Below are positions 48,086-62,945 of a stretch of DNA of 64,000 nucleotides, piece after piece. Every line of letters begins with the position of its first letter. Position 1 is the stretch's first letter. The notes under the pieces are model-generated. The model was given only the letters and a program-made list of their open reading frames with translations, did not search any database and had not been told where the DNA came from. Both the position numbers and the translations under genes were made by a program. The DNA comes from Trichoplax sp. H2 (lineage: Eukaryota; Placozoa; Uniplacotomia; Trichoplacea). Location of the stretch: NCBI GenBank assembly GCA_003344405.1, contig NOWV01000015.1, positions 558,001 to 622,000 on the forward strand, in the 5' to 3' direction.

Positions 48086-48622
48086 GCTAAGATTTTATTG
48101 TATATTACAATAATCATAATTGTTGTAACAGTATTCATATCTTACTAATTCAATAAAGTAGTGGAAATGATACTTAAACTATAAATGCACAACGAGCGAA
48201 ATAAAAATTAAGCTCAATATAACTACATATGTACGAATGCTATATCTATGTATATATTTCGTACGAGTGTATATACACAGTAAACAAAATGACAAAACAA
48301 TACTACATGTTAAATATATGAAATGATGACTACATTGTGTACTGTATACTGTATATGCAAACGTCTAAGCTCCATATATAGTAACTAGACAGCAAACTTT
48401 TTGTGTGCTAGTTAGGATAATGGCTAAAATGTTCGTGAAAGTTAATCGACGTGACCAATTGAAGTTGGTCTCAGTCATTGGAGTTACGTTGTATGGTAGT
48501 TATGATAGACAGCCACCTAAATGGGCCTCTTTATCAACGGTCTCTCATATACCTAACGCACATAGTAAAGGATGTCATGAAATTTTATTCAATACCTCCA
48601 ACCGATACAATGAATGAATGGC
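48086..48622. other. Spacer between convergent 3' ends
   Basis: Short intergenic stretch with tatatat and gtactgtatactgtat words near 48240-48355. The plus-strand open frame at 48405-48617 (MAKMFVKVNRR and so on) has no known similarity and is not supported. Confidence 0.5.
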
Positions 48623-51068
48623 TTACCTTTCCCATCGTCGATGATTTAGTTCAGTGAAATCGTCTAATTTTGCAATTCTTTTTAGATATTTCTTCAGTTT
48701 TAGTAATTCTTTATCTGTTTGCTGATTTTTGTGCGCTTCCCGAAAAGGGCGTATCTGATTAAATAGTAATTTAAATCGATACTTTATTTCCAGTTAAAAA
48801 GTTATTCGATTATTAATCTGATAAAGTTTACCCTTAAACCACTTTGAGGATTCATTAAAAAGTTGGACCTGACATCGTCGAACATGATAGTGTTACCTTT
48901 ATGGTAGCGTGGATACTTTCCCCAGATTACACCAAGAGGCTTTACCTATAAATTTAGGAATCATGGCGCAATTACAAGTTCTAGAGTGCTCCCCTTAAAG
49001 CCGAAAAATATGTCAACTACTGTACTTACATCAATAACACCGCGTTTTTCAGTTTGAATACTTATCATAGCCAAATTATCCAGCAGAAAAGCGATTTTGT
49101 AGTTTGAATTTTCTAATACTCCAAGTTCCTATATTGCAGTCGAATAAGACGGTATCATCATTGACGTTTTATTTAGCACATTGGCAAATTCTTATTATCG
49201 CAATATAATGTCTTTCTTACTTTCATTTTTAGTTGAACCCACTTCATATTAGTGGCAGCTAATGATCAAGTCAAATGTTATCGTAATGATTCAAATAAAA
49301 AGTTGACATTATCCAATTACATAACTTTAACCTCAGAGTACTACTAAAGTTGCACAAATAACTAGTGTTTGTTATCGCTAGGTCTTACACCAGATTACTA
49401 TGTCATAGTCTTCGTAGGCAGCTGTTAAAAATTGGTGTAGATACGGCCTCATTAGTTGTAATGGATGATCAGCAACTGATCTGTGATCTTGATAAAGAAG
49501 TCATACGTTAGATTTTCAAAAGAAACCGGCACATTATTAGATTGAAGCTAACAAATTAAATAGTCTAATTCTTTCCAGTTAATACAACATTAAAAATCCA
49601 TCGTATCTACAATTATTACCAAAGAGTGTATAGTCAATATCGAGGACGAGTAGTTTCTTGCCATTACGAAATGGATTAATTTCTTCTACCGAATACTCTG
49701 CAACACGTCTTTTAATCTTTTTCAGATAGATTTCCCTTTTAGAAAAGGACATAATCAAGATTAAGATCTGTCTATTATATCATCATTGTTTACGATTATT
49801 CACTTATAATATTAGTTACGTGTATTAAAATTGCGTACAATTAACATGTTAGCAATAGCTATACTTTATTATGAAAAAATGAGAAGGCACTGTACAGCAT
49901 CTATTTTTGTGATTATAGTAATTGTCGTCATACATTCATGTTTCATACCTATTTTCAATTGCAATCTCTTCCTCCTCTTCAACCTCTAAATCATTGACTA
50001 CATTATTACCCCAATCTGTAGATGGATTAATAACCTCTTCCTAATAAATATTGAATCATTAATATCCAACATTTATAGAGCCGATACTTAGCTGAGCCAA
50101 TTGAAATAGGAACAAGTTAATCTTATTTTAACGAAAGAGTAATACTATCCACTTAACGATGCTTTGACATTAAGAGCGTAATCCGGCAGTACTTAAACTC
50201 TATTCAATATTAAGACTTTATGCATTCTATACCTTTACTAATATTATTAATTGAATAGTGCACTCATGTAAGATTAAGTTATATAAGATACGATAGTTGT
50301 AGGAAAACAATCACAAAATTGCTATCACAAATTTCCCTAACTTTACACCAGAATTTACGATTTCAAGTCTTATAAGTTAAATGTTAAAGCAGGACATAAA
50401 AAAATCATCGTTACGTTACATACTGTATATCATTCAGGTTCCTGATAATTATATTATTATGCAGTATTCATATAATTAATGAATACAGTGTCATGATTCT
50501 AACCAAAGCTTCCTCGCGCGTTCCCATCATCATGATTTTACAATTTGGTTTAAGATTGAGCTGATTCAATGGTACATCATCAGCTGGTGGTTTAGCTATA
50601 AAGTTGATAATTACATTTATAAAACGCTCTCCTTGCATATAACATAATAAACAATTAGTCAGTCCATTGCAATAAAGTACGACCTAAAAGTACAGCTGTA
50701 CAGTACAGAACATTGACTAATTATTCAAGTAATCGTATGCTCTACATGACAAAAATACTTACAAAGTTTCTACATGAACGACTTCGAAGTAAATTCGTAA
50801 GGTAGACAAAATTAAGTTTAATCTCAAATGCAGTACATCGTAAACCTATTTCATAATCAGATTGATGATGAAAGTTCTAACCTTTGTATTTTAATCCAAG
50901 TAGTTTCTGGCGTCTTGCTAAGACACCAGTTTTGGCTTCTACAGCTAATTTTAAATGACCTACGGTGTTTCTCAAAGATACCGTATCAATTGGGTATTCC
51001 TTCCCACTCCATTTTACAATAATGGTAATTATTTCCGTTTCCGCAGCTTCGCCAACAGGACTAGCCAT
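48623..51068 (-). CDS. UBLCP1: Ubiquitin-like domain-containing CTD phosphatase 1
   Basis: Nuclear phosphatase of the HAD class whose ubiquitin-like domain binds the proteasome; it dephosphorylates the 19S particle and can act on the polymerase II CTD. Nine exons on the minus strand: 51068-50882, 50595-50504, 50040-49949, 49735-49620, 49487-49389, 49258-49221, 49128-49030, 48945-48832 and 48754-48623. Phases agree and give 322 residues (human 318). The ubiquitin-like domain has [29 protein letters not shown] and [12 protein letters not shown]. The phosphatase has the catalytic DxDxT as [10 protein letters not shown], then [31 protein letters not shown] and the C-terminal KLDDF. The end is an in-frame TAA right after RRWER, so about six family residues at the C-terminus are missing. 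The same bases also form a donor (AG|gtaagc), so a further small exon is possible. Confidence 0.95.
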
Positions 51069-53055
51069 TATATCACAAAAGCTGGAATGCACTTAGGGAC
51101 TTTGGTAAATATTATTATAATTTCTAATTAAAGAAATAATCCAACTCGAGTATTATATTTTTTTTGCAGTATACCGTACAGAGAGTAGCGATGGATTAAA
51201 TAGTGCGAGTACATGCGTAATGAATGCTAGACATCATGCCTACTGCGCCCTAGCGTATAGTACAAAAACAGCAACTGTATGAGACGTACAGTGCCGTGCG
51301 GTAAGGCAAAATGTAACACAAACTATGGTCCGTAAACAGCCATTGATGCACCGTCTCTGATCAAAATTCTCCATCGGTAAGAATTTTCTTCGCCTCTCTA
51401 AACAATTTCCTTCTTGAAATCAATCACTACAACAGCTATGTCTTTATTTACATCACCTTCTCAATAGGAAGTATTATCTACTTTATTTACCATTTTATAT
51501 TATGCATCCAGTGTACTGTATATACACAGTATTTCACAATCTTATTCATTCATTTACTGGTTGCAATGCCCTGCCTATCTGCATCAACTAAAGCAGTGTC
51601 CCCCTCTTTGGTAATCGTCATCATTTCTAAATTAATATGTATTAGTTACCGAATGACATCGAGAATCTGGATTGTAGATATACATGAGCATTAGATACCA
51701 TATTAACTAGTCATGTCTATATTATACGCTACACGTAGTTGTACAGTACAGTAATACTAAACTCCAGGACCGTGAGCAGAGGTAACTTCAATAAACGTGA
51801 AAGACATTGCTGGCAAAACTTCTGCTAAATCGTTCAAGTTGTACAGTAGCGTACTGGACATTGACATTGTACGCATGTGCAATGTGCAGTACAATTGACT
51901 GTTGACATTGTACAGTACAATGTACTGTCCACTGTTATTATTTTACCATATCGACTCCAGTACGATACAGTACAAACTCTACAGTAGTTACAGTCCCTTT
52001 GGCGATTGTTATGATGTTGGGATTACTGTCTGTACGTAGGTACAGTAATAGGATTTCGACCATGCAAAAAACTGATGACGCTATTAACTGTAAATACAAC
52101 AACAATAAACTCAACTCCATTGATGTTATTGTTAGTGTTGTTCATCAAACTGTAACTTATTGTTAGTAGTAGCACATAAAGAAAAAATGATCAATCAATG
52201 TAGGTAAAAGCAATTATATGCTTGGAGAAGTAAATTTCCTTCAAGGTGTATAATCGTTGGCATATAGATCAGAAAGTGGGTTGTAAAGTTCAAGCCTTAT
52301 AGTATTCGGCTGGTGGATTTTGAAATGTAACCAATTCATTGTCAACAGGAAATAAAAGGTTAGAATATACTGTACTATCTAGACAATAAAATTAATGACA
52401 ATCATATGCAATATCATTGATTACAGTTAACTTTTATGGGCACAATTCATATATTTTATAGCTAGAATTTATCATAATTTATAAACTTGTCTAATACGTG
52501 GAGATCCGTTCCCGTTATTCGATCGAATCAGTTAATGGCAAAGATATTATCAACAGTCAATAAAACACTCTACATCAACATTCGATAATATTGTATATAC
52601 AATTATGCATGTATCCTCCATTGTCAGACTGCTGAAATAAATTTCATCACTGTCGTCTTTATAGACACAATTTAATCATAACTAGGGCTTTATTATTTAA
52701 AAGACTTACTTTAATAGATCACATGGTGTTGCTCTATTCCAAGCGAATCAAATTAAATGACAGTTCTTAGTAGCAGTAAAGATAGTGCTATATACGCGTA
52801 TGTACGCGCAATGAAATAATGTTGTATATGTGTGTCCTCAAATTGTAGGCAATTAGAACTAGCTTCGCGACACCAACTTTAAGGACGAATATTTTTTCTC
52901 TTTCATCGCTTTCGATATGATGTTTATTATGGAGGTGCTATCTCGGGGTAAACTATCATGATGGACAACTTCTATGTATACAATAAAAACAAGTAGAGTA
53001 TTTTTCCTGCCAACAGAAATTTTGATGATATTTATTACGGCAAAGGAGGAAAAAG
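51069..53055. other. Divergent spacer between UBLCP1 and the APAF-1 homologue
   Basis: About 2 kb with tacagtac/gtactgtac clusters at about 51730-51930, gtacattgtac-type words, and scattered AT-rich sequence. No gene supported. Presumably carries both promoters. Confidence 0.55.
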
Positions 53056-56000
53056 ATGAAAAGTTATGAGCTCAAAGCTGTCATTGATAAATGGCAGGAT
53101 CTGCTAACGATAATATCGGTAGATGATATGATAGCGTATATGATGCGAAAGGAATTGTATGATGTTTGCCAGTGGTTTGAACGCATGACTTCTAGAAACA
53201 AGTCGAAGAATCGACAAATTTATAAAAAGGAGAAAATATTGGAATGCTTCACTGGTCTTGAACTGCCTAATGCATTTGATCTTTTAATCGATGCATTATC
53301 AACAACTAATGGACCAGATTCAACGCCTATTATTGATTCTCTCCTTCAACGACAGTGTCAATTGGCACCAACTAATAGTACTGATCTTGATAGAAAAGGT
53401 AAAGTCGCTATTTTTTAATAAAGGTTTTAGGAATACACCCTTCCATAATTAATTACAATAATCGTTGATATTATTAATAAATAACTTTTCTATAATGGTA
53501 ATAAGATTGAGATAAAAAATTTTATTCGATTGCATGGAGTGCAATTTCTATTTTTACAAATTAATCTTTGCAATACTGCATATTAACTGTACTATACAAT
53601 GGGTGCAAATTTTTTACTGACAAAATATACTTTTAATTTTTATTTTTGTAGCTTTAACTATAAATGCATTTATTCCTCCCTTACCTAACTGTTACGTAAC
53701 AAATTTTCAAGCTGAAAATCATATTATTGAAACCCTGCAAGACTTAAAAATTAAGAATTTGAATGGCTGGATTGTCCTCTATGGATCGCAAGGGATTGGT
53801 AAAACTGCTCTTGTAAATCAGTTCGTCCGCAATCAAGCTATGACGGGCGATTACTCTTCAGGAGTAATATGGATATCGTTAGGTAGGTAGATTTACGCTT
53901 TTATATTTCATGTAGTATAATTGAAGTATTGGGATTGTAGGTAACATGATTTTGTGAGATACATAAGAAACTTATAAAAATGTCTATTTTAAGAAGCTTT
54001 GCATGTAAAAATACCTAGAGAACAAGCTAAAATAGTAAATTTTCTATTAGTAATTTAAATAGATGTAATTAAACTATACTTGCAGCATGTAGCCCCTAAA
54101 GATACTTTTATATGATATGAAAGAAATACTGCTTATTATCCAAAACAAACAATTCTCTTACAGGTCAAACTAAGATGAATCAAACGCTAACGGTGATGCA
54201 ACAGCTATTGAAACGATTGAATAGGCAAGAATGCGTTATACCATCTACTATGACAAGTCTTCAAATGAAAATTAGCTCTTTAATAGGTAGAAATTTCGCT
54301 ATGAAATTGATATATAAATAAACAAAGTCATCAATATTTCTAACACTTATTATTTGTTCGTTGTTATTATTGACGGCACTCTCTTTGTAAATGGCCACCA
54401 TGACAGAAAATCAACCCATCAGACCATTTGTAGTATTGGATGATGTACGAGAAGCAAATCAATTGCTGTATCTAAACTTTAATTGTGATACCATTGTCAC
54501 GACTAGAAATGCAAATATCGCTTCAAAGCTTAATCGAGAGAAATGTGTAATACATATAAAAGTTAGTAGATCTGTACACCTTTGACTAATGCACCTGCCG
54601 TATCTTGATGTTCATAATTATTATTTACTCATCTTCGTGCCAATTTGACTACTAGGAATTATTAACTGTAGAGCATTGCAGAAACGTCATGGCATCGACT
54701 GCTAAAATTCCTATTTCAACTTTACCAAAAGCTGTAGATCAATTCATTGAAATTGTGGATCATTCAGCCTTGATCTTAACACTGTTTGGGATTTTAGTAC
54801 AACACGATAAAGATAAATGGAATATATCAGATAACAAATGGTTAAATCAATACCAATCACAGTATGACACTAAAACCATGTTGCACAAGCTTATTGATAT
54901 GCTTTTGAGTAACTTAAACGAGAGCGATCTGAATTTGATTTTAAAACTGGATATATTTGAAGAAAATACCATAATACCTATTAACACGTTATCCATGTAT
55001 TGGGGCGTTAATCAACATTACTGTATTAGCATAATGAATTCTCTGGTTCATCGATTTTTAGCTACTGAAAGCGTCGTAAATACTAAGTAAGTTGAAAAAA
55101 GCATATTTAATTTGCTTATAAATAACAATATACATAATTACTTATTTCTCGAATAATTTTTATGTCAATATCGTAATATCGTTATAGGAATATCGGCTAT
55201 TCTTTAAATGACTATATGGCCGATTATATACGAAGCCGTCACTGCGTCAGCGATGCAAAAGCAAATCATGTTACATTATTAGATTTATACAAGAAGTCTT
55301 GTCAGGGGGACTGGGTTCAGTTAAGAAATGATGATTATATACATGATCATCTCGTTGATCACGTTATTGGCGCAGATGATAAGAAAACTATGAAGGAGTT
55401 GTTAACGAATTTTAAATGGCTACAAATAAGACTCAAAAATAAATCGTCTTATGCTTTATTACATGACTTTATTAAAAGTCGTTCCATTCTTGATTTCGAG
55501 GTATGAGTACTACAGAATTGCAGATTTATGTAACTGATTATACCGTAGTAATTTCATCACTTGCACGTATATATTGTAAGTTGAGATGCTGATGTCTATA
55601 TTTTTGCGTACAAATACAACAGTGTTCTACGTCATATTTTTCAGGAATGGAATCATCTTCATGACTACTGGTATCTTGTACGGGATAGTCATAGTTCCAT
55701 AAATCTATGCCAGGATGGAAGTTTAATTCAGCTAGCATTAAGCAGACCTTGGTGGCGAGATTTTTACAAGGAAGTTGAAAGTAAGGCCATTGAAGATTGC
55801 AAAGAAACAACATTTTTTAAGTGGAAGTAAGCCAGATATTCTTGTGATATCATCTTCGATACTTTAATTAAAGAGTTTCGGCGCCGTCATGCACTATTGA
55901 TTAATCGATCAAGAAGACACTTAAATTTTTCCTTGAATCTAAAATAGTAACTGCTATAACCAGCGAAATGAATTTCAAATCTGTATTGCCACATTGGAAC

Positions 56001-59000
56001 CCACTTCAGAATCTATAACTAGCTCTTGCTTCTCATCAGATGGAACAATGTTAGCTTGTTGCGATAAGATTGGAAATATTATTGTAAGTTGTTCAGTCAA
56101 AAGTTATCCTTGACTTTCTTATAAAAGTGAAAAGTTATATCAACAGTCACATATCCAAAATGTAAATACATTGCTTGTACAGTACTATACATATTACAGA
56201 ACATTCGTAGAATTTCAAAATGGTAACCAATGCTGAGCATTGTACCAATCATATACGTATTGGGTTATCAAAATCTTAACTTGGTATATCGTATACGATA
56301 AATGGTTAATGATTTATTTGTCATTGAATATTTTGCTATGAAAGCCGTTTATTTAATTCTTTAGTAGCTTAAGAACTGATATAATACCCAAAGGTTTTCT
56401 GCTCCCAATTTGATAGCTGCCGAAATTGTTTAATCTGTTATCTAGTATTAAAATCTAACGGTAATCAATCGTAACGTTCTTTCTTAGCGAACTAAATGTC
56501 TTTTTACATTTACATTATTAACTTATAGATATATGATACCATTTTATGGACTCCGTTGTACTCCTTTCATAGTACTAAGGGTAAAATCTCGAATTGTTCC
56601 TTTTCACCCGATTGTCAGAAAATTGCGTTATCTTTTCACTGCGGTAAAACTGAGGTAATTTCCTTGTTCTATCTAGAATAATCCATTCATTCTATAAACG
56701 AAAAATTCGTGTTAACAGCATCTAATCTAACATGAAATATATTCGTCATTATTCAGCAGTTGTCTATACACAGAGTATGACCAATTCAGTTTCTAAGCTT
56801 ATATACGCTCAAATGCCATTTCTATAATATAGGTATGGAACATCAATAACGAAAAAATACTCATCGAACATGGCTATCATACTGCCAAAGTCAATTGGTC
56901 AGAATTTTCTCCAAGTGGACAAGAAGTTGTTTCCTGTTCGGATGATAGGCTGATTATGGTAAAATAGCAAATAAGACTTAATCTCAGTAGCAAGAGTATT
57001 CTGATTTTACGTAATTTATAATATTATGGTATCAATCCAGCTAACCTTGCGACATTTTTAAACGTCTAATATCGTTAGATTTGGAATTCAAATACTGGCA
57101 ATAATATCGTCACCTGTCGTGGTCATAAAAATATGGTTATAGATTGTCATTATTCTAAAGATGGAGGTAGAATTCTTTCCTGTTCATGGGATAAAACAAT
57201 TCAGGTAAGCTCATCTTAGCATATAATATTGGTGATTTTTATGAAGTTAATTTGCAATGGTTGCAATTTAGAGAATTTTTTAGTCTTGTTGTAATAAAGA
57301 ATTGTTTTATAAATCTAATGATTATATGAACCAATATTGTTCTTTCAGATATGGGACACCACATTTGGAACTAGTCTTCTTGTTTGTGCGATAACTGAAG
57401 ATTGGCCCATTTTTTGTTCATTCCTTGATCATGATCAACATATTATGTGCGGATGTGAACATCGAGTTTATATATGGGATTCTAGCACCGGTGACGCTAT
57501 TGATAAGCTTACTAGTACATGCAGAGATAGAGTGTCATTATATGATGTCGCTGCAAATGGCAAAATGGCAGTTCGATGCTTATTTGGTAGTAATTTAGTA
57601 GAGGTAATGCATCCAAACATTATTACTACGTTCAAGTTTTTTTGAAGTTCAGATTTAGATGATTAATATGATCATTATTATAGCATGATATTCATCCTTT
57701 AAGCTATTTATTTCGTAATGTAAGAGTTTCAATGACTTGTATGCAACGTTTTTCTAGGTTATTGATACATCATCCGGTCAAACATCTATTGTAACAGATG
57801 ATGGGCATCACGATTTAATAACGTGTGCAAAAATCTCGCCTAATAGTAAAATTATTGCTACTACGTCTAAGGATACCCTGTTAAAGTTATGGCTAGTTCA
57901 GCCATTCAAAGAAAATATGGAAAAGGCCGATAAGAAGCCTATGCATCTTTTAGATTGCAGTTTTATTGGTAACGTACCACATATTATTTCCGGAGAATAT
58001 GAACAATGGGAAGGACAAGCTATTGAGGTTTTATTTTGGGATACATTTGTTTTTGATTGTGGTACTGACTGTTAAATGTTAATACCTCGATTAAGTTATG
58101 AAACTCATTTTGATATCAAAATATAGTCATTTATAGGTAAGGATGTTCGCTTTGTAAAAGAAACTTGTAAAGAGGATTGGAAATGCGTTAAATGCTGTTC
58201 CTTGTCGCATAATGGAAATCTGCTAGCCGTAGGCTTTGCTTTTGGTAAAGTTAAGGTAAATATATTCATTGTAATTTAAATAATAGATACTGATAGTGGT
58301 AATCGGTATCTATATTAATTAAAGAGTCATTGCTAATAATCTGTACTATAATATGCACGTAAAAAAACATCTCATTTATAATAAACCTGTATATTTCCTG
58401 TTGCAGATGTTACACCACGACAACTTGGAGGTTGACTGGTCAATTAATAATCTACAGTTGCATGTTAACAATTTAACATTCAACTCTACCGACGAGGTTC
58501 TTATGGTATCAATTAGTACAGATCCATTGGACTCTTTAAAGCAATTCAAAATTATTGTATGTTCTCATCAAATATCGAATTAACGCTATATATGTTATCA
58601 ATTTTGTTTATTTTCATACCTTACGATAATGTTAGGTTTAAGGCACGTTATGCATTTATATGTGAACTTTATACACTGGATAATATTAGCTACGTAGGGT
58701 ATTTCCTAAACTTTAGTAGCTTGATAAATAAATGTATGAAAATCGACTTTCTTGCTTCTAGATTGTCAATTCTATCAATGGAGATATTGTCAATAAATTT
58801 ATATCTGAAGATCAGATCTGCTTTTATAAATTTTTGGAAAGCTCAAATATCCTACTTATTGGTGCTGCACGTGGAGAAATGCAGGTATATTAAACATTTT
58901 ATTATCAAAACGTTATATCAAGCCTTTTCTATTACGATACGAATATGAAAAGGCGTTAATCTGTGATAAGCGTCAAGCCTTCATAGTTTCTATTTGAGCG

Positions 59001-60079
59001 TAGATGTCTAGTTTATTCGTCGTTATTTTTCTCGATCCTAGGCCTACAATATTTATGAAAATTCCAAATCGATCGACTCATTATCTATACCTGGGAAGAT
59101 TATTCATCACGACTTAGCATTAGATGATGCTGAATGTGCTGTAATACTAGAAGATAAAGATTCCAAGGTATGTACGTGTATACTGCAGGGACTGGTTTTG
59201 TTACGTACATTAGCCCTGCTTATCATCTGTTAAATCAGATATAATGGATATACAGCTACATTTGCTTAACGATAGTTGCTGTGTTGGTATAAACGAGAGT
59301 ATCTATCCAGTAATATGTACTAAGTTAATAACAACCGAGTATTTAGGATCAATACAGTATCTCCGTTAAGGCATTTAACAAGATTTATATAAATAGTAGT
59401 ATTTTTATCTGATTAAGTGCGAATCTTTCTTGAATGCTGTAAATTTTGAGATGATTATTTGAAAGAAATAGGCTTGCTTTTCTTAATATTGCTAACGGAT
59501 TTATTGCAATTACAGGCCTGCATAGTATGGAACTGTGTCAGTTTTAAAATAACTCATACTGTGGATCGTAATACTTGCATTTCGACATGTAAATTCTCAA
59601 CCAAATGTGATAAATTAGCTATAGGCTACGATTATGGAACGTTTAAGGTAATCTGCAGTGCTTGCTATGATACGATATCTTACATTACAGTAACAGTAAA
59701 CGATCATTTAGGTCATTTCTCTATAATGATTTCCTATCGCATATATGTGCGTAAATATCATACTTAGATTTGGGAAACGACTTCATGGACATTATTAACT
59801 AGTTTCGATGGACATCTTGGTTCTATTCAAACATTATACTTTTCAGCAGATGATAAAATCATTCTTACTGGAGGTAAATGTATAACTTGGTGGGATTTAA
59901 CTGAAAATAAAGTAATGCAACAATTTCCATTACAGCACTACGCTAATGTGATTAAATTTAATGACAGTTTACATACTGTAATAATTGATGACGGTGAATA
60001 CCTTTATGTACTATCACATATAACCCCCATTGATCGGATCGGATCGTTCTCGCTGAGACGAAACTTAAGACGAAAATAA
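53056..60079 (+). CDS. APAF1: APAF-1 homologue (CARD, NB-ARC ATPase, WD40 repeats)
   Basis: Apoptosome scaffold that in vertebrates oligomerises and activates caspase-9. Nineteen exons: 53056-53398, 53652-53882, 54164-54286, 54407-54561, 54674-55086, 55188-55500, 55645-55826, 55948-56083, 56529-56654, 56833-56958, 57079-57204, 57349-57603, 57758-58061, 58137-58255, 58407-58556, 58762-58884, 59042-59167, 59516-59647 and 59768-60079. They encode 1264 residues (human 1248). A CARD-like helical domain spans about 1-95. The NB-ARC has a P-loop GSQGIGKT (159-166), Walker B FVVLDD (240-245) and TIVTTRN. A helical arm follows to about 585, then WD40 repeats to the C-terminus, ending ITWWDLTENKV and YLYVLS as in the vertebrate protein. 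The usual Gly-x-Pro of the winged-helix side reads DHSALIL. Several WD exons are exactly 126 bases, one repeat each. No break is visible. Confidence 0.93.
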
Positions 60080-61647
60080 TTTATGAAAGCAACTACATAG
60101 GGAAATCGTAGTAATTTAATTATAACAATTATGAGAAATTTCATTCCTGGAATGTTCAGTAAGTTATCTCTTTTCTGATTATGATAGCTTATTTTCTTAT
60201 GTTATCAATAGTGAGTAGTAATATATGCTCTTATTGTAACATATAGAATGTAGCAATTCTAATATTATTGGATAGTAATATAATATACAATTTACTAAGC
60301 TTTATTTGATTATTGCAAATGATGATAATTGCAATTACGCATACCAGTATAATAAACGCATATGGAGATTTCTAGCACCATTAATTACGTACGGTCATGA
60401 AAAATATCGATATGCCCTTTTCCAGTGGAAAGGCATATGCCATAGCTATTGTAACTTCTTAATTAATTTAACAAGAGTGGTGATAGAAAATTGATTACTT
60501 ATATTGCACACTCTATTTCATCTAGCCTTGTTAGTACTGTTTAATCTTCTAAATCTCCGATATATGATGTTGCATAGAAATTAAAATTGTTGTATTATTG
60601 GAACTTACTCCGTATTAAACTATTGATTATCTGAGATGGAATTAACAGAAAATTTTGTTCTTTCAATTTATCGGTGTAATCATAATTCTATCACATGTCC
60701 TAATTATTTGCAATAGTAAAAATATAGGAATAAAATGATTGGAATTAAAAATACTTCTGTTGATATATCTGGTCATATAAACCTAATTTTCTTTGTTAAC
60801 CACTGGCTTCACGAAGTGTCCTACTGTATAATCCGTCCCTATTTATTGAAATGCAGTAATTTCACAGGCATAAATAATTATTTATACTAAATTATTTGAT
60901 TTTGCTACGGAATTAGAACGTGTACGTACTAAAACGATTTCATGAACCCTATAGCTGAGATTGTGTTATTGATATGCTGCAGCATGTTCAATAGCTCTCT
61001 GACTACTAGTATACGTATATTTTCTGTAATCATGAATTTCAATCACCCCCAATTTATTGAATTTTTTACTATTAATTGGTGAAAATCAATCTGAAAAACA
61101 TTTTTGTTACCCAAACGACATATGCTAGCAATGTCAACGCCAGAGTAGATAATACAAGTATGACTGAGGTTAAAAAGTATAAACTTTGTATAACATCTAA
61201 CACTATAATTTGTACAGAAAAGGCTAGTATGCTATTGTATTACGGTTATTACAAATATAAAACATGAGGTTACTATCGTTACATGATATACATAAATGAA
61301 GTTTTCGTCCTTTGCCCTTGCATCGAATCATAAGATAATTAATTTATGATGTATTCATTCTTATATAATATGGGATAAATTTAATTGTTAGATTCAGTAT
61401 AAACCTGTAGAAAGGTTTGAAATGCGTTGATTTAGGGCAAGTTAAATATATTTTAATTATTCTCTATTGCACCATCAACTAGTGAAGTTGGCTACTATCG
61501 AATGTAGGGTAGCGAGAGCTGAAAATGAACATATGAATATTATGATACAATTTTTACTATTAAATTTAGGCTTAGCGACTTTGTAAGCGGGCAGCTTAGA
61601 AGTAAGATTAATCTTTTGATTCGAAAATTCCTTTCTTTTATTTCAGG

Positions 61648-61701
61648 CAATCAGGAAAGGAATAATGCTGGTGATTATATTAGCAACCATTTTTCCCATA
61701 A
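61648..61701 (+). other. Possible isolated exon, very weak
   Basis: A pyrimidine-rich acceptor (ttttatttcag) is followed by 54 bases open in two frames and a gtatga donor. One frame reads NQERNNAGDYISNHFSHK. No partner exons found; may be chance. Confidence 0.15.
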
Positions 61702-62945
61702 GGTATGATTGAATGCAGTACAAAGTTAAACACCTAAGCTTTCATAATGCCTTAGGCGTCTATTTTAAAGTGTAAGTAAGGATAATTCATCGTCCGTCTA
61801 GTGACTTTTATATACATAAGCAAACTATACAGTTTGCAGTCTGATTACGGTATTTAAGCCGATCGAAAATTTTACAATTTGATATACGTAGTGCAACTAA
61901 ATCACTTATCAACAACGAGATTGTTTGGAGAGGCCTTTTGGCAGCTAAAAATGGGCTAGGAACTAGAAAGATTTTTAAACAAGAAATTATTTACACTATC
62001 CTAATGAGTAGTAAATATTTTATCCAGTAATTAGGACTTAGCGAAATTTTTTATCAACACTGTCGGTAAAGTCTAGAATGTTTAGAACAACCAGCACTAT
62101 ATCCTATTTGGATGTAGCAGTAACAATATCGAAAGATCTTGCTTCTTTTTTGGATATAATGACATAATCGTTTGTTATTCTAATATCGTCACAGAACATG
62201 TTGTCTAGCTTTAATCTTTATTTTTGCCTCCATATATCTACGATTATTTTACGCTTATTTATTTTTAACGGTTACTATTCGATATCGGGATATAACAAGC
62301 CCATAAACACGTTCTAATTGGAGATATTAGACGCGATGGTACGCATTTTAAGTCGTGGTCCACTTGTTTCCTGAGTTTAGAGTTGGTATTCTTGCTGTGC
62401 TTTGCTGTAATTACGCTTTTCTCAGGGATTATTATAACAACTACGATTAAAGGTTTACCGATTGTACTATTAAAATAACTAGCGTCTATCCAGAGATTTT
62501 GTAGTTAGTTTACAAGTATTGTATAAAGTTTAGAAAGGAATGTTTCACCACCGAGCTGTACTTAATTTCGTAATTATATAATGACAAATGTCTCATAAGT
62601 TACCACAATGTTACAATCTAAGTTTACTTTACCCAATTGCACTCTCATGCTAATATAGAAAGAATTATAATTACCTTAAAGAAAAATGAATGCAGAATAG
62701 ATTCACTATCTAGCCATTGAACATCCTCGTACAGAAATACTCTATTTACATAGAAAGGACCTTGCTTTTGGCCTGTAATTCTCCAGTCAAGTCTAGCTAA
62801 ATAGTCAATTTTCATTCAGTAAAGGGCTTTCGAACTCCGATCGCTTTCTGATAGATTCTAAGATTATTCAACCATGATCAGCAACATGCAGCGTTGTATA
62901 ACATAAATCAGTTCGTGTCGCATGGGATTATCATCGGGGCTGTAT

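Noticed and set aside
60306-61267. Two small plus-strand open frames downstream of the APAF-1 homologue
   Set aside because: No similarity, no consistent splice sites and AT-rich composition like the surrounding spacer.
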